DNA of 64,000 nt from Maribacter sp. BPC-D8. Lineage in GTDB: Bacteria > Bacteroidota > Bacteroidia > Flavobacteriales > Flavobacteriaceae. Positions within the stretch are counted from its first letter, which is position 1, and each line of letters starts with the position of its first letter. Shown in pieces: positions 53,876-62,978 of this stretch. Below the pieces are notes generated by a model. It worked only from the letters and a program-made list of their open reading frames with translations, was not told the DNA's origin and did no database searches. Location: NCBI RefSeq assembly GCF_035207705.1, contig NZ_CP128187.1, positions 558,001-622,000 of the forward strand. Reading direction: 5' to 3'. The translations under genes and the position numbers were made by a program.

Positions 53876-54553
53876 GTGAGCGCGGTAAACGAGAAAAAAG
53901 TAGCAGCATTAGAAGCGGTAAAATATATAAAATCGGGTATGACCGTTGGTCTAGGCACTGGATCAACTGCATTTTATATGATCGAAGCTATTGGCGAAAT
54001 GGTAAAGAACGGCTTAGAGCTTAAAGCAGTTGCAACTTCTGACGAAACTGAAAAATTAGCAAAGAAACTAGGTATACATGTGATTACACTTGCAGAAGCA
54101 AAAAGATTAGATGTTACCATAGATGGTGCTGATGAGGTCGATGAAAACTTTCAATTGATTAAAGGCGGAGGCGGAGCCTTACTACGTGAAAAGATAGTCG
54201 CCCATAATTCTGATATGAATATCATTATTGCCGATTCGTCTAAAAGTGTATCTAAACTAGGTAAGTTCAAACTGCCTATAGAAACAATACCCTTTGCAAC
54301 GCAATTGATTATTAAAGAATTGGAGGGAATGAAATTGGCGCCAGTACAGCGAATGAGAGGTGCTGACGATTATAAAACAGACGAGAATAACGATATTATA
54401 GATATTGATATTTGGGATACCGATATAAAATTAACTGATCTAGAGCAGCAATTAAAAACAATACCAGGCATCGTAGAAACGGGATTGTTCTTGACCACTA
54501 CCAATTTGGTTATTATAGGTAAAGGGGAAGAGGCTATTGTAAAGAAGCGATAA
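53876..54553 (+). CDS. rpiA: Ribose-5-phosphate isomerase A
   Basis: A 225-residue enzyme interconverting ribose 5-phosphate and ribulose 5-phosphate. Motifs: GLGTGSTAFYMIEAIG near 22, TSDETEKLAKKLGI near 59, TIDGADEVDENFQLIKGGGGALLREK with catalytic Asp and Glu near 80-105. The start is GTG at 53876; no ATG is available in a suitable place. A TATCTTTA box at 53839-53846 may be its promoter. Its last codons are repeated 170 bases downstream (see repeats). Confidence 0.93.
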   Translation: MSAVNEKKVAALEAVKYIKSGMTVGLGTGSTAFYMIEAIGEMVKNGLELKAVATSDETEKLAKKLGIHVITLAEAKRLDVTIDGADEVDENFQLIKGGGGALLREKIVAHNSDMNIIIADSSKSVSKLGKFKLPIETIPFATQLIIKELEGMKLAPVQRMRGADDYKTDENNDIIDIDIWDTDIKLTDLEQQLKTIPGIVETGLFLTTTNLVIIGKGEEAIVKKR

Positions 54554-54846
54554 CAAAAAACAAATGTCACTTCGAGTGATTTTTTGGAATGCAATGGAGA
54601 AAAATTGTATCGAGAACTTATAGGCACTAAAGGTTTTTGCTGGGTAAATGAAGTTTTTATCGAAAGCATTGAATGATTCATTTTATTGGATAAGTGGAAG
54701 ACGCTGTTGTAAAAAAGCGATAATAAAATACGAATGTCACTTCGAGTGATTTTTAGAAATGCAATGAAGAAAAATTGTATCGAGAACTTTATAGGTACTT
54801 ACGGTTTTTGCTGGGTAAATGAAGCATATATCGAGGGTGTATAATG
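54518..54846 (+). repeat. Two tandem copies of an rpiA 3'-end plus intergenic repeat, period 170
   Basis: Copy 1 begins in the last codons of rpiA (GGTAAAGGGGAAGAGGCT) and runs through CACTTCGAGTG, ATTGTATCGAGAAC and TTTTTGCTGGGTAAATGAAG. Copy 2 (from about 54689) repeats all of this, including a degenerate rpiA tail that would read DAVVKKR-stop. TAA codons at 54551 and 54721 define the period. CACTTCGAGTG is palindromic; I recall similar intergenic sequences in other Flavobacteriia. The 355-base gap 54554-54908 holds nothing else. Confidence 0.8.
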
Positions 54847-54908
54847 ACGAATTAAAAACTAAAGGGGATACACAAGTGGTCATCTGAAGTCACAAAAAAG
54901 AACAAACT

Positions 54909-55598
54909 ATGCAAGAAGAAAAGCACTATGGTACACGAAGTAATTGGTTGCGAGCAGCAGTGCTTGGTGCCAATGATGGTATTTTGTCTACAGCAAGTTT
55001 GGTCATCGGTGTTGCTGCGGCAAGTACAACTAGAGAGCCTATTATTTTAGCCGGCGTAGCAGGTTTGGTGGCAGGTGCCTTGTCAATGGCGGCAGGGGAG
55101 TATGTATCTGTAAGTTCGCAAGAAGATCTAGAAAAAGCCGATTTAGCTCGCGAAATGAAAGAGCTCGAAGAAATGCCCGAAGAAGAACTTAAAGAACTCG
55201 CTTTAATTTATGAAGAGCGCGGTTTAGATTCAGATTTGGCGTTACAAGTAGCAACACAATTAACCGCACATGATGCCTTGAGTGCACATGCCAGAGATGA
55301 GCTGGGTATAAATGATATTACACAGGCGAATCCGTTATTGGCGGCATTATCATCTGGCGCTTCCTTTGTTTTCGGCGGATTACTTCCTGTTCTAGTAGCG
55401 TATTTTGGTCCGCTTGAGGAGATGGAATATGTGCAATATGGTTTTGCAGTGCTGTTTCTAGCAGTGTTGGGTGCCATTGCAGCTAAAGCAGGAGGTTCAA
55501 ATATTTTGATAGCCGTATTAAGAATTAGCTTTTGGGGAACCGTAGCCATGGTCATCACCGCATTGATCGGGCATTTGTTCGGGGTAAATGTGGCGTAG
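54909..55598 (+). CDS. VIT-family (Ccc1-like) metal transporter
   Basis: A 229-residue membrane protein with five helices. GTRSNWLRAAVLGANDGILSTASLVIGVAAA at the start and GLVAGALSMAAGEYVSVSSQEDLEKADLAREM are signatures of vacuolar iron transporter homologues, with the acidic metal-binding helix extension (ELEEMPEEELKELALIYEERGL) in the cytoplasm. Likely exports iron or manganese. Convergent with the esterase gene, only two bases apart. Confidence 0.92.
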   Translation: MQEEKHYGTRSNWLRAAVLGANDGILSTASLVIGVAAASTTREPIILAGVAGLVAGALSMAAGEYVSVSSQEDLEKADLAREMKELEEMPEEELKELALIYEERGLDSDLALQVATQLTAHDALSAHARDELGINDITQANPLLAALSSGASFVFGGLLPVLVAYFGPLEEMEYVQYGFAVLFLAVLGAIAAKAGGSNILIAVLRISFWGTVAMVITALIGHLFGVNVA

Positions 55599-55600
55599 TG

Positions 55601-56536
55601 CTATTTTTTACTAGCTATGGGTGAGGTAATCGATTCAAAATCTTTCATAGTAGCATCACCACGTAATACATCCGCTAAAAATTCATAAATCAATTCGGGA
55701 AATTTAAATCCGAGAGACGCCCATTCGTGTCCGCCTTCTTCATTGAAATACACTTTATAACTCCCATCAATCTCAGAAAGGCGTTCGGCAATAGCTTTAG
55801 GTCCGTTGATTTGTAAATAGCCAACATCCGTAGGTTTACAAAACCGATGCGGATTCGTATCATAAGGCACAACCGAATCTTTCACTCCGTGAAAAAATAA
55901 TAGTGGCGTTTTATTCGTAGTATCAATATAATTTTCATCTAATACAGCACCAGACAAACTAACTACTCCGGCAACATTGGCATTGGGGTAGGGCAGTCTT
56001 TTAAAACGATAATCGTACCGCATAAACTGAAAGTTCAAAACGGTTTCGGCACCGGCACTACTACCGATCAAGAATATTTTTGCAGGATCAGCTTTAAACG
56101 GTAATGAATCTTTCGTTAAGTAATTAATAGCCTTAGAAAGATCGGCAACCGCCTCGACGTAAGTGTCAATTTTTATAGAAGTAGGGCAGTCGCATCCAAA
56201 AGATTTACCTTTTCTAGACAGCCTGTAATTAATAGAAGCCACATTAAAGCCCTTGGTCGCCAGGTAAGTACTTAGTCCTTTTTCGTCACCACCATTACGT
56301 TGTCCCGCAGTAAAGCCACCACCATGCACCAAAACAACTGTGGGTTTAAGTTCCATGTCTTTAGACGGAATGCTATAAAAATCGAGTTGTAGGGTATCGG
56401 CATAGTTATAGGTTTTCATTTGTACAGCATCCGGTGTGGAGTTTGAGTCTTGAGCAAATGCAGGGCTAATGGTAGAAATGAAACCAAATAATATGATGAA
56501 GTAACTAAATATATGCAATGTTGTTTTTGAGGTCAT
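55601..56536 (-). CDS. Secreted alpha/beta-hydrolase (carboxylesterase-like)
   Basis: A 311-residue protein with a signal peptide (cleavage after SPAFAQ). Oxyanion-hole HGGG near residue 71, nucleophile GSSAGAE near 159, candidate acid in FFHGVKDSVVPYD and His in EEGGHEWASLG. The VASINYRLSRKGKSFGCDCPTS insert holds two Cys. Typical esterase or lipase of the BD-FAE type. Substrate unknown. Confidence 0.88.
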   Translation of the reverse strand: MTSKTTLHIFSYFIILFGFISTISPAFAQDSNSTPDAVQMKTYNYADTLQLDFYSIPSKDMELKPTVVLVHGGGFTAGQRNGGDEKGLSTYLATKGFNVASINYRLSRKGKSFGCDCPTSIKIDTYVEAVADLSKAINYLTKDSLPFKADPAKIFLIGSSAGAETVLNFQFMRYDYRFKRLPYPNANVAGVVSLSGAVLDENYIDTTNKTPLLFFHGVKDSVVPYDTNPHRFCKPTDVGYLQINGPKAIAERLSEIDGSYKVYFNEEGGHEWASLGFKFPELIYEFLADVLRGDATMKDFESITSPIASKK

Positions 56537-56940
56537 AAGTGAAATTATAGTGTTTAGGGGAACATCCGAAGTAAACAGAATACCACTAAAACGTTATATA
56601 ACAAAGGTTGTCAGTTTTATAAAAGTTTGAATCCGATAAAAAACAAACATAAATACGTTTGCTATAAAAATGTATAAAGCGTGCAAATGTACAGCGTAAG
56701 TATCTTACTAATAGTATTTAAAGGTGAATTGGGTTAAAAAATGAAACATAGAATGTTTTCGAAAACCCTTTCGCTACAATATATCTGTGAAATTAGTAGT
56801 GTATGAGCGCTTATGACTTGAATTCTATAGAATTATGTTAGTCGAAATATTTTAATTAGCGCCTTATATAAAGTATCTTTGGGGGAGATTTTAGTAGATC
56901 ATAAAATAAACACGAACCTGAAAAATAATCTAATAATATA
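56537..56940 (+). promoter_or_regulatory. 404-base gap upstream of transketolase with promoter-like box
   Basis: A TATCTTTG box lies at 56874-56881, about 60 bases before the tkt ATG, with T-rich sequence in the -33 area. Neither Crp-type operator class is present. Nothing else was recognised in the gap. Confidence 0.5.
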
Positions 56941-58971
56941 ATGAACAACGAACTAGATCAATTAGCAGCCGATAATATAAGGGCATTAGCTGTAGCGATG
57001 GTAGAAAAGGCAAACTCTGGACACCCAGGTGGGCCAATGGGAGGCGCAGACTACATGCACATTTTATATTCTGAATTTTTCAACTACGATCCTTCTGATA
57101 TGAAGTGGCCGTTTCGTGACCGTTTTTTCATGGATGCTGGGCACTTATCTACTTTAATGTACGCTCAGTATTATTTATTGGGTAATTATGAAAAAGATGA
57201 TGTAGCTAATTTTAGACAATGGGGATCGGTAACACCGGGCCACCCAGAAGTTGATGTTGCAAGAGGTATAGAAAATACATCGGGGCCATTAGGTCAAGGA
57301 CATACTATGGGTGTTGGTGCTGCAGTAGCGGCTAACTTTTTGAAAGCACGTTTTGGAGATTGGATGAACCATAAAATTTATGGCTTTATTTCTGATGGTG
57401 GTGTACAAGAAGAAATTTCTCAAGGTGCAGGTAGAATTGCAGGTCACTTAGGCTTAAGCAACTTTATTATGTTCTACGATTCTAACGATGTTCAACTTTC
57501 GTCTAAAACAGATGAGGTTACTTCAGAGAATACAGCAATGAAATATGAAGCATGGGGATGGAAAGTCGTTACTATCGATGGCCATGATCATGATCAAATA
57601 AGAAAAGCACTTACAGATGCTAATGCAGAAACAGATAAGCCAACGTTGATTATCGGTCAAACGATAATGGGTAAAGGTTGTGTAACTGCAGATGGCACTC
57701 CGTACGAAGGGTATACAGAACTACACGGTAAGCCAATTGGCGATACAGGTGCAGATTATGAAAAGACCTTATTGAATTTAGGTGCAGACGTAGCCAACCC
57801 TTTTGATATTTATTCAAAAGTAGAGGAGTACTACGAAGGTATTATCAATAAAAAGAAAGACGAAGCACAAGCTAAGAAAAGAGAAATCGATGCATGGCGT
57901 TCAGAGAATGCTGAGCTATCTGCAAAATTAGACGGTTTCTTAGAAGGTAAATTACCAGAATTAGATTTCAGTTCTGTAGCACAGAAAGAAGGTCAGGCAA
58001 CTCGTGCAGCATCCTCTAACGTTTTAGCGTATTTAGCGCAGAATGTAGAGAATATGATCGTATCATCTGCCGATTTATCGAACAGTGATAAAACAGACGG
58101 ATTCTTAAAGAAAACTCACATTTTAAAGAAAGGTGATTTCTCTGGGGCATTCTTACAAGCGGGTGTAGCAGAATTAACAATGGCAACTATGGCAAACGGT
58201 ATCGCGCTTCACGGTGGGGTAATGGCAGTAGTAGCAACATTCTTTGTATTCTCAGATTACATGAAACCAGCTATTCGTTTAAGCTGTATTCAAGAATTAC
58301 CAGTGAAGTTTATTTGGACGCATGATGCCTTTAGAGTAGGAGAGGACGGACCAACACACCAGCCAGTTGAGCAAGAAGCTCAAATACGTTTGTTAGAGAA
58401 ATTAAAGAACCATAGCCACGAGCAAAGTTTCGTAGCATTGCGCCCTGCAGATTCTCAAGAAACAAATGTAGCTTGGAAAATGGCAATGGAAAACCAGAAA
58501 ACGCCGACCGGACTTATTTTATCTCGTCAAGGGATAAAAGATCTTCCTGCGAAGAGCGGTAACCGTTACCAAGAAGCATTAGGAGCAGAAAAAGGAGGAT
58601 ACTTAATACAAGAAGTAGCAGATCCAGATGTTATCTTAATTGCTAATGGTTCTGAAGTAGCAACATTGGTAGCTGCAACAAAATTGTTGGAAGAGAAAGA
58701 TGGCTTAAAAGTGAATATCGCTTCAATACCATCAGAAGGTATATTTAGACAACAGTCAGAAGCATACCAAGAAAAAGTGATTCCGCCAAACATACCAGTT
58801 TTCGGACTTACAGCAGGCTTACCTGTAAACTTAGAAGGTTTAGCAGGAGCAAATGGTAAAGTGTTCGGTTTAGACCATTTCGGTTATTCTGCACCAGCAA
58901 CGGTACTTGATGAAAAATTCGGATTCACCGGTGATCAAGTATACCAACAAGTAGTAGATTTTTTAAAATAA
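56941..58971 (+). CDS. tkt: Transketolase
   Basis: A 676-residue thiamine-diphosphate enzyme of the pentose phosphate pathway. ANSGHPGGPMG near residue 21, thiamine-binding DGGVQEEISQGAGRI near 154, and the pyrimidine domain TMANGIALHGGVMAVVATFF plus THDAFRVGEDGPTHQP near 457. Followed by fsa 57 bases downstream, a likely operon, as needed for the non-oxidative pathway. Confidence 0.96.
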   Translation: MNNELDQLAADNIRALAVAMVEKANSGHPGGPMGGADYMHILYSEFFNYDPSDMKWPFRDRFFMDAGHLSTLMYAQYYLLGNYEKDDVANFRQWGSVTPGHPEVDVARGIENTSGPLGQGHTMGVGAAVAANFLKARFGDWMNHKIYGFISDGGVQEEISQGAGRIAGHLGLSNFIMFYDSNDVQLSSKTDEVTSENTAMKYEAWGWKVVTIDGHDHDQIRKALTDANAETDKPTLIIGQTIMGKGCVTADGTPYEGYTELHGKPIGDTGADYEKTLLNLGADVANPFDIYSKVEEYYEGIINKKKDEAQAKKREIDAWRSENAELSAKLDGFLEGKLPELDFSSVAQKEGQATRAASSNVLAYLAQNVENMIVSSADLSNSDKTDGFLKKTHILKKGDFSGAFLQAGVAELTMATMANGIALHGGVMAVVATFFVFSDYMKPAIRLSCIQELPVKFIWTHDAFRVGEDGPTHQPVEQEAQIRLLEKLKNHSHEQSFVALRPADSQETNVAWKMAMENQKTPTGLILSRQGIKDLPAKSGNRYQEALGAEKGGYLIQEVADPDVILIANGSEVATLVAATKLLEEKDGLKVNIASIPSEGIFRQQSEAYQEKVIPPNIPVFGLTAGLPVNLEGLAGANGKVFGLDHFGYSAPATVLDEKFGFTGDQVYQQVVDFLK

Positions 58972-59027
58972 ATAATCTTTAAGGCTAGCCCTAAAGACAT
59001 ACATTATAAATTTAAAATTAGAAAAAG

Positions 59028-59681
59028 ATGAAATTTTTTATAGATACAGCGAATTTAGACGAGATCAAAGAAGCTCAAGATATGGGTATTTTAGATGGTG
59101 TTACAACAAACCCGTCTTTAATGGCAAAAGAAGGAATTACTGGTGCAGACAACATTTTGGCTCATTACAAGAAAATATGTGATGTAGTTGATGGTGACGT
59201 TAGTGCTGAGGTTATTTCTACAGATTATGAAGGTATGATTGCAGAAGGCGAGAAGTTGGTTAAAATTAGCCCACAGATCGTAATTAAAGTACCTATGATC
59301 AAAGAAGGTGTAAAAGCAATTAAGTATTTCTCTGATAAAGGATACAGAACTAACTGTACATTGGTATTCTCTTCTGGTCAAGCGTTATTGGCTGCTAAGG
59401 CAGGTGCAACGTATGTATCTCCTTTCATTGGTCGTTTAGATGATATCTCTACTGACGGATTAGGATTGATTGCTGATATTCGTTTGATCTACGATAACTA
59501 CGGTTACGAAACACAAATTCTTGCAGCATCTGTACGTCACGTAATGCATATTATCGACTGTGCTAAACTTGGTGCTGATGTTATGACAGGTGGTTTAAGT
59601 TCAATTGTTGGACTTTTAAAGCACCCATTAACTGATAGCGGTTTAGCTAAGTTCTTAGCTGATTACCAAAAAGGTAACTAA
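59028..59681 (+). CDS. fsa: Transaldolase-family enzyme (fructose-6-phosphate aldolase type)
   Basis: A 217-residue enzyme of the short transaldolase class (TalC/MipB/Fsa). [15 protein letters not shown] start, [13 protein letters not shown], and the Schiff-base lysine in [32 protein letters not shown] at the end. Transaldolase or fructose-6-phosphate aldolase activity cannot be told apart here; beside tkt, transaldolase is likelier. Its last ~16 codons and terminator occur again at 62125-62255. Confidence 0.92.
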   Translation: MKFFIDTANLDEIKEAQDMGILDGVTTNPSLMAKEGITGADNILAHYKKICDVVDGDVSAEVISTDYEGMIAEGEKLVKISPQIVIKVPMIKEGVKAIKYFSDKGYRTNCTLVFSSGQALLAAKAGATYVSPFIGRLDDISTDGLGLIADIRLIYDNYGYETQILAASVRHVMHIIDCAKLGADVMTGGLSSIVGLLKHPLTDSGLAKFLADYQKGN

Positions 59682-59764
59682 GTCGTAAGATTTAAGCTAT
59701 TGATATAGAAAACCATCACTGAAAAGTGATGGTTTTTTTGTTTTATATTAGTGCTTCTAAAAAA
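59634..59764 (+). repeat. Direct repeat copy A: 3' end of fsa plus terminator
   Basis: 131 bases covering the final codons of fsa (from GATAGCGGTTTAGC), its stop, the terminator and GTGCTTCTAAAAAA. Copy B at 62125-62255 has the same length and by eye differs at three positions. The 2.49-kb distance encloses two genes. Confidence 0.93.
59711..59738 (+). terminator. Terminator of tkt-fsa
   Basis: Perfect stem AACCATCACT / AGTGATGGTT with loop GAAA and a run of seven T. Confidence 0.92.
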
Positions 59765-59811
59765 CGATCAAACTTACTAAAAGTACATCTATTTAAATGT
59801 TGAAAAAAAAA

Positions 59812-60972
59812 ATGAGAAAGAATATAATTTTTTTTATAATAACTGCCACATTTTTATTGATTTCCAGTTGTGGAGGCGATAATGTTGAAAATGAAGAAGT
59901 TATAGTAACCCCTAATAATCAAGCTCCAAATACATTTTTACTTTTGACTGTAAACGATCAATCAAAAAATATAGACTTAAAGCCTACATTAACTTGGGAT
60001 GCGTCAACAGATCCAGATAATGACCCCATCAGTTACGATTTATTATTAGACAATAATTCTAATCCTAATACAATAATCGCATCCAATATAGAAGAAACTA
60101 AATTTACATTTGACTCCTTCTTACAATCCGAAGAAGTTTATTACTGGAAAGTAATAGCTAATGATAGTAATGGTAATTCTACAGAAAGCAGTGTTTTTAG
60201 TTTTACTACAATCGATTTGTTTACAATTACAGATGTAACAACAGATTTATTGAGACCTGCAGGATTAGCATTTTATGGAGATGATTTATATTACTCTGAA
60301 GTAGATGGTTACAAAGTATCAAAAGTCAATGTTTCTGAGAAAAACTCTATCGCAACAGATGTATTAACGGAATTACTTACTGGCAGATTAGCTTTTTCTG
60401 GCAGCGAATTATATATTTCTCAGCCTCAAGCTAATCTACTCTCTAAAACTGATATATCAGTCGCAACGCCTATCATAAGTCCCGTAATTCTAGGAAGTAA
60501 TGGTCCTACAGCATTAGCTTTTAATGGAAATGAATTATATGTGGCAGCGCCAGACGTAAATAAAATTAGAAAACTTAATATTTTATCTTCAACACCTGCG
60601 TTTATAGATGTACTTCAATTGGAATTTGGTCCTCGCCCCGATGGTTTATTACTAAATGGTAATGATTTGTATATTGCTTTAAGAGTTGGTAACAAAATTG
60701 TTAAAATTGATATTTCGGAAAAAGAGCCTGTATTAACAAATGTAGCCACTGGATTATCTGGTCCTACTGCATTAGCACTTGATGGAAATATACTATATAT
60801 TGCTGAATATGAAGGAAATAAGATTTCAAAAATTGATATTTCATCTAATTCAACTACTGTAACAGATGTAAAATCAGGGTTATCTGGACCAAGAGAATTA
60901 GCACTTTATGGCAATGAACTATATATTGCTGAATACGATGGCAATAGAATATCTAAAATTAATGTTCAGTAG
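59812..60972 (+). CDS. Lipoprotein with fibronectin-like and beta-propeller (NHL/YVTN-like) domains
   Basis: A 386-residue lipoprotein. The start at 59812 is preferred (MRKNIIFFIITATFLLISSC with lipobox); an ATG at 59797 is also open. Residues ~35-125 form a fibronectin-type domain (PTLTWDASTDPDNDPISYDL). Residues ~130-386 contain six or so propeller blades with repeats such as GPTALALDGNILYIAEYEGN and KISKIDIS. Such proteins bind ligands or cell-surface partners. It lies just right of repeat copy A, inside the putative inserted segment. Confidence 0.8.
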   Translation: MRKNIIFFIITATFLLISSCGGDNVENEEVIVTPNNQAPNTFLLLTVNDQSKNIDLKPTLTWDASTDPDNDPISYDLLLDNNSNPNTIIASNIEETKFTFDSFLQSEEVYYWKVIANDSNGNSTESSVFSFTTIDLFTITDVTTDLLRPAGLAFYGDDLYYSEVDGYKVSKVNVSEKNSIATDVLTELLTGRLAFSGSELYISQPQANLLSKTDISVATPIISPVILGSNGPTALAFNGNELYVAAPDVNKIRKLNILSSTPAFIDVLQLEFGPRPDGLLLNGNDLYIALRVGNKIVKIDISEKEPVLTNVATGLSGPTALALDGNILYIAEYEGNKISKIDISSNSTTVTDVKSGLSGPRELALYGNELYIAEYDGNRISKINVQ

Positions 60973-61077
60973 TGGTAATGTTATTTACATTAAGAAAATT
61001 CATATCAGAATATTCTAAGTGGATATGATTTTAATAATAATATTTCCAATTATAGAAACAAACATACGAGCCTGACC

Positions 61078-61972
61078 GTTATCTGCAAGCTAAAAAAAGA
61101 CAACCGATTATAAATTTCTATGATGTTATTAGACCTAATATGCGCCGATTGCTTACTAGAACAAATAGAAAGTAAAAAAGTAACAGAACAACCCGAACAC
61201 TTCGTTCCGGTGCCGTTTGAAATGGTCAACGATTCGGGAATTTATAATTTTAATTGTCAAAAGGGACATAATTCAATTTCTTACTTGATTAATATAGAAT
61301 TTGAAATACTATTTGAATATGGACTTAATGCTCTCGCTGATGGTTATTACCGAGAAGCTGTTTCTTCTTTCACCTCTGCAATGGAGAGATATTTTGAATT
61401 CTTTATCAAAGTAATTTTGAAAAATTCTGGAACAGAATATGAAAATATAGATAAAATTTGGAAACAAATTTCAAAACAATCGGAAAGACAACTTGGAGCA
61501 TACTTAACTTTGTACGCTCAAACTTTTCAGGAATTACCAATGGTTTTAAGTTCAAATAAGGAAGTACCATTTAGGAATAAAATCATTCATCAAGGATATA
61601 TCCCTTCAAAAAAAGAGGCAATAGAATATGGTGAACGGATTATGGAAGTAATAGAAAGTTCATTAATACCTTTAAAAAAGTTATTCCCAGATTTAACTTT
61701 AGATGTATTCGATAATTATGGGTATCACTCAAAAGCTAAAATTATTCTTGAAAAACAAGAGAAAGATACTGGTCGAGAGTTAAATGTTGGTGGAGTTAAT
61801 ATTTTGACTACAATAAGTGTTGTAGCAGGGCGAGAACGCCATGATATTGATACACGTAATGGTAATATAGAAAGTCAAATAATAAGAGTTTTACAACTTA
61901 GAAATCCAAGAGGCATCTCATTATTTAATCAACAGTATCCGGAGAACAAAAAGGGAAAAGCTAGCAGATAAC
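61078..61972 (+). repeat. Inverted core pair bracketing the HEPN-like gene (cassette-like unit 1)
   Basis: GTTATCTGC at 61078-61086 is the exact reverse complement of GCAGATAAC at 61964-61972, and a further AGCT matches after one mismatch. The right core contains the stop codon TAA (61969-61971). The layout GTT...gene...AAC is that of an integron-type gene cassette. Confidence 0.7.
61120..61971 (+). CDS. HEPN-like protein with N-terminal zinc-ribbon-like Cys/His motif
   Basis: A 283-residue cytosolic protein. CADC (Cys 8, 11) and CQKGH (Cys 46, His 50) suggest a small zinc ribbon. An all-helical domain (residues ~60-180, LADGYYREAVSSFTSAMERYFEFF) ends with FRNKIIHQGY, where Arg 152 and His 157 form the Rx4H motif of HEPN ribonucleases. 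A charged C-terminal domain follows. It may be a defence or toxin-type RNase; no antitoxin gene is adjacent. Bracketed by gene-specific inverted cores. Confidence 0.6.
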   Translation: MMLLDLICADCLLEQIESKKVTEQPEHFVPVPFEMVNDSGIYNFNCQKGHNSISYLINIEFEILFEYGLNALADGYYREAVSSFTSAMERYFEFFIKVILKNSGTEYENIDKIWKQISKQSERQLGAYLTLYAQTFQELPMVLSSNKEVPFRNKIIHQGYIPSKKEAIEYGERIMEVIESSLIPLKKLFPDLTLDVFDNYGYHSKAKIILEKQEKDTGRELNVGGVNILTTISVVAGRERHDIDTRNGNIESQIIRVLQLRNPRGISLFNQQYPENKKGKASR

Positions 61973-62124
61973 AAAGAACTGAGGTAAAAAACAAACAAAT
62001 TCTTCTTTAATCTGAGATAATATTATTCTAGGCTCATAAATTCAAAAAACAGATTCTTGAGCTTTTCTTATTCAATTAATCTGCTATTTATCTAGGCAAT
62101 ACAGAAACGTAAGTTTCATCAATA

Positions 62125-62255
62125 GATAGCGGTTTAGCTAAGTTCTTAGCTGATTACCAAAAAGGAAAATAAGTCGTAAGATTTAAGCTATTGATATAGA
62201 AAACCATTACTGAAAAGTGATGGTTTTTTTGTTTTATATTAGTGCTTCTAAAAAA
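62125..62255 (+). repeat. Direct repeat copy B: fsa 3'-end remnant plus terminator
   Basis: A second copy of the fsa tail within the 352-base gene-free stretch 61972-62323. The coding part still ends in frame (GGA AAA TAA in place of GGT AAC TAA), and the hairpin (62202-62229) keeps pairing through a G-T wobble, so the copy looks like a homologous tail from a related fsa rather than decayed sequence. It is probably the right-hand boundary of an insertion. Confidence 0.9.
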
Positions 62256-62286
62256 GGGATATATGTAATTGTACACATATCCCTAC

Positions 62287-62798
62287 GTTGTAACAAATTT
62301 TGAAGAACCATTTATAACTAAATATGATTGAATTTTTAAAAGGAGGAAAAACTCTTAAAGGAGTTATAATGGGAATGACGATTGATGAAGCAAATTCAAT
62401 ATTGGGCGAGCCGACGAATATCAGCGGCGAGAAAGAATATGGGTATCTACATTACGGAGCATATCGTTACGGATTCGCCGATAAAATAATTAACGAAATG
62501 GCTATTGAATTTAAATTTCTTGACAAACCAATTATGTTTAAGAATTTAGAATGGAAAAAACATGACATTTCACTCTTTGAAGATTTCAAAATAAAATCCA
62601 AATGCAAAATTCATAGAATAATCGGACTCATAAATCACCTTCAATTGAATTGGAAAGCAGAAAATGGAATTGACAAAGATAGCTTTATAATGAAAATTGC
62701 TAATGGACCATATATTGTTTGCGACCTATATGATGGAATTGTTGATAAAATAACTATCGTTGACGGACACCAAGCTGGGTAATAAAACTTGTTACAAC
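62287..62798 (+). repeat. Inverted core pair bracketing unit 2
   Basis: GTTGTAACAAATTTT (62287-62301) pairs with AAAACTTGTTACAAC (62784-62798) at 14 of 15 positions. The sequence differs from the cores of units 1 and 3, as expected if each unit carries its own pair. Confidence 0.7.
62324..62782 (+). CDS. Protein of unknown function, cassette-like unit 2
   Basis: A 152-residue cytosolic protein. The N-terminal part KGVIMGMTIDEANSILGEPT resembles the GMTxxEVxxxLGxP pattern of small beta-rich proteins and immunity-type proteins; no family is assigned. The C-terminus is NGPYIVCDLYDGIVDKITI. No signal peptide. It lies alone between hairpin-rich spacers. An immunity or antitoxin function would suit such a cassette but is a guess. 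Confidence 0.55.
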   Translation: MIEFLKGGKTLKGVIMGMTIDEANSILGEPTNISGEKEYGYLHYGAYRYGFADKIINEMAIEFKFLDKPIMFKNLEWKKHDISLFEDFKIKSKCKIHRIIGLINHLQLNWKAENGIDKDSFIMKIANGPYIVCDLYDGIVDKITIVDGHQAG

Positions 62799-62978
62799 AC
62801 AACCTATAAACAATACGGGCTTAGGCAATAAACGCTAAGGTCTGCGTATATTTATATTGTCGCAAAATCTTTGGGATTTTTCTTTGACAGAAAAATAAAA
62901 CTAAACAATAAGCTTTAGCTTCGTGCGCAGACGGAAACGAAAAGTTTCCTTGCCTCCGCACTACGCTTAGCTCAGGCG
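62799..62978. repeat. attC-like imperfect hairpin spacer between units 2 and 3
   Basis: About 180 bases without a gene. It shares a 24-base identical block (62801-62824) with the next spacer. Nested complementary segments are GCTAAG (62834-62839) with CTTAGC (62967-62972) and TCTGCG (62841-62846) with CGCAGA (62926-62931). It is bounded by AAC on the left and GTT on the right. Confidence 0.6.

Noticed and set aside
59797..62323. Prophage or transposon between the fsa repeats
   Set aside because: No integrase, transposase, terminal inverted repeats of insertion-sequence type or phage structural genes are present.
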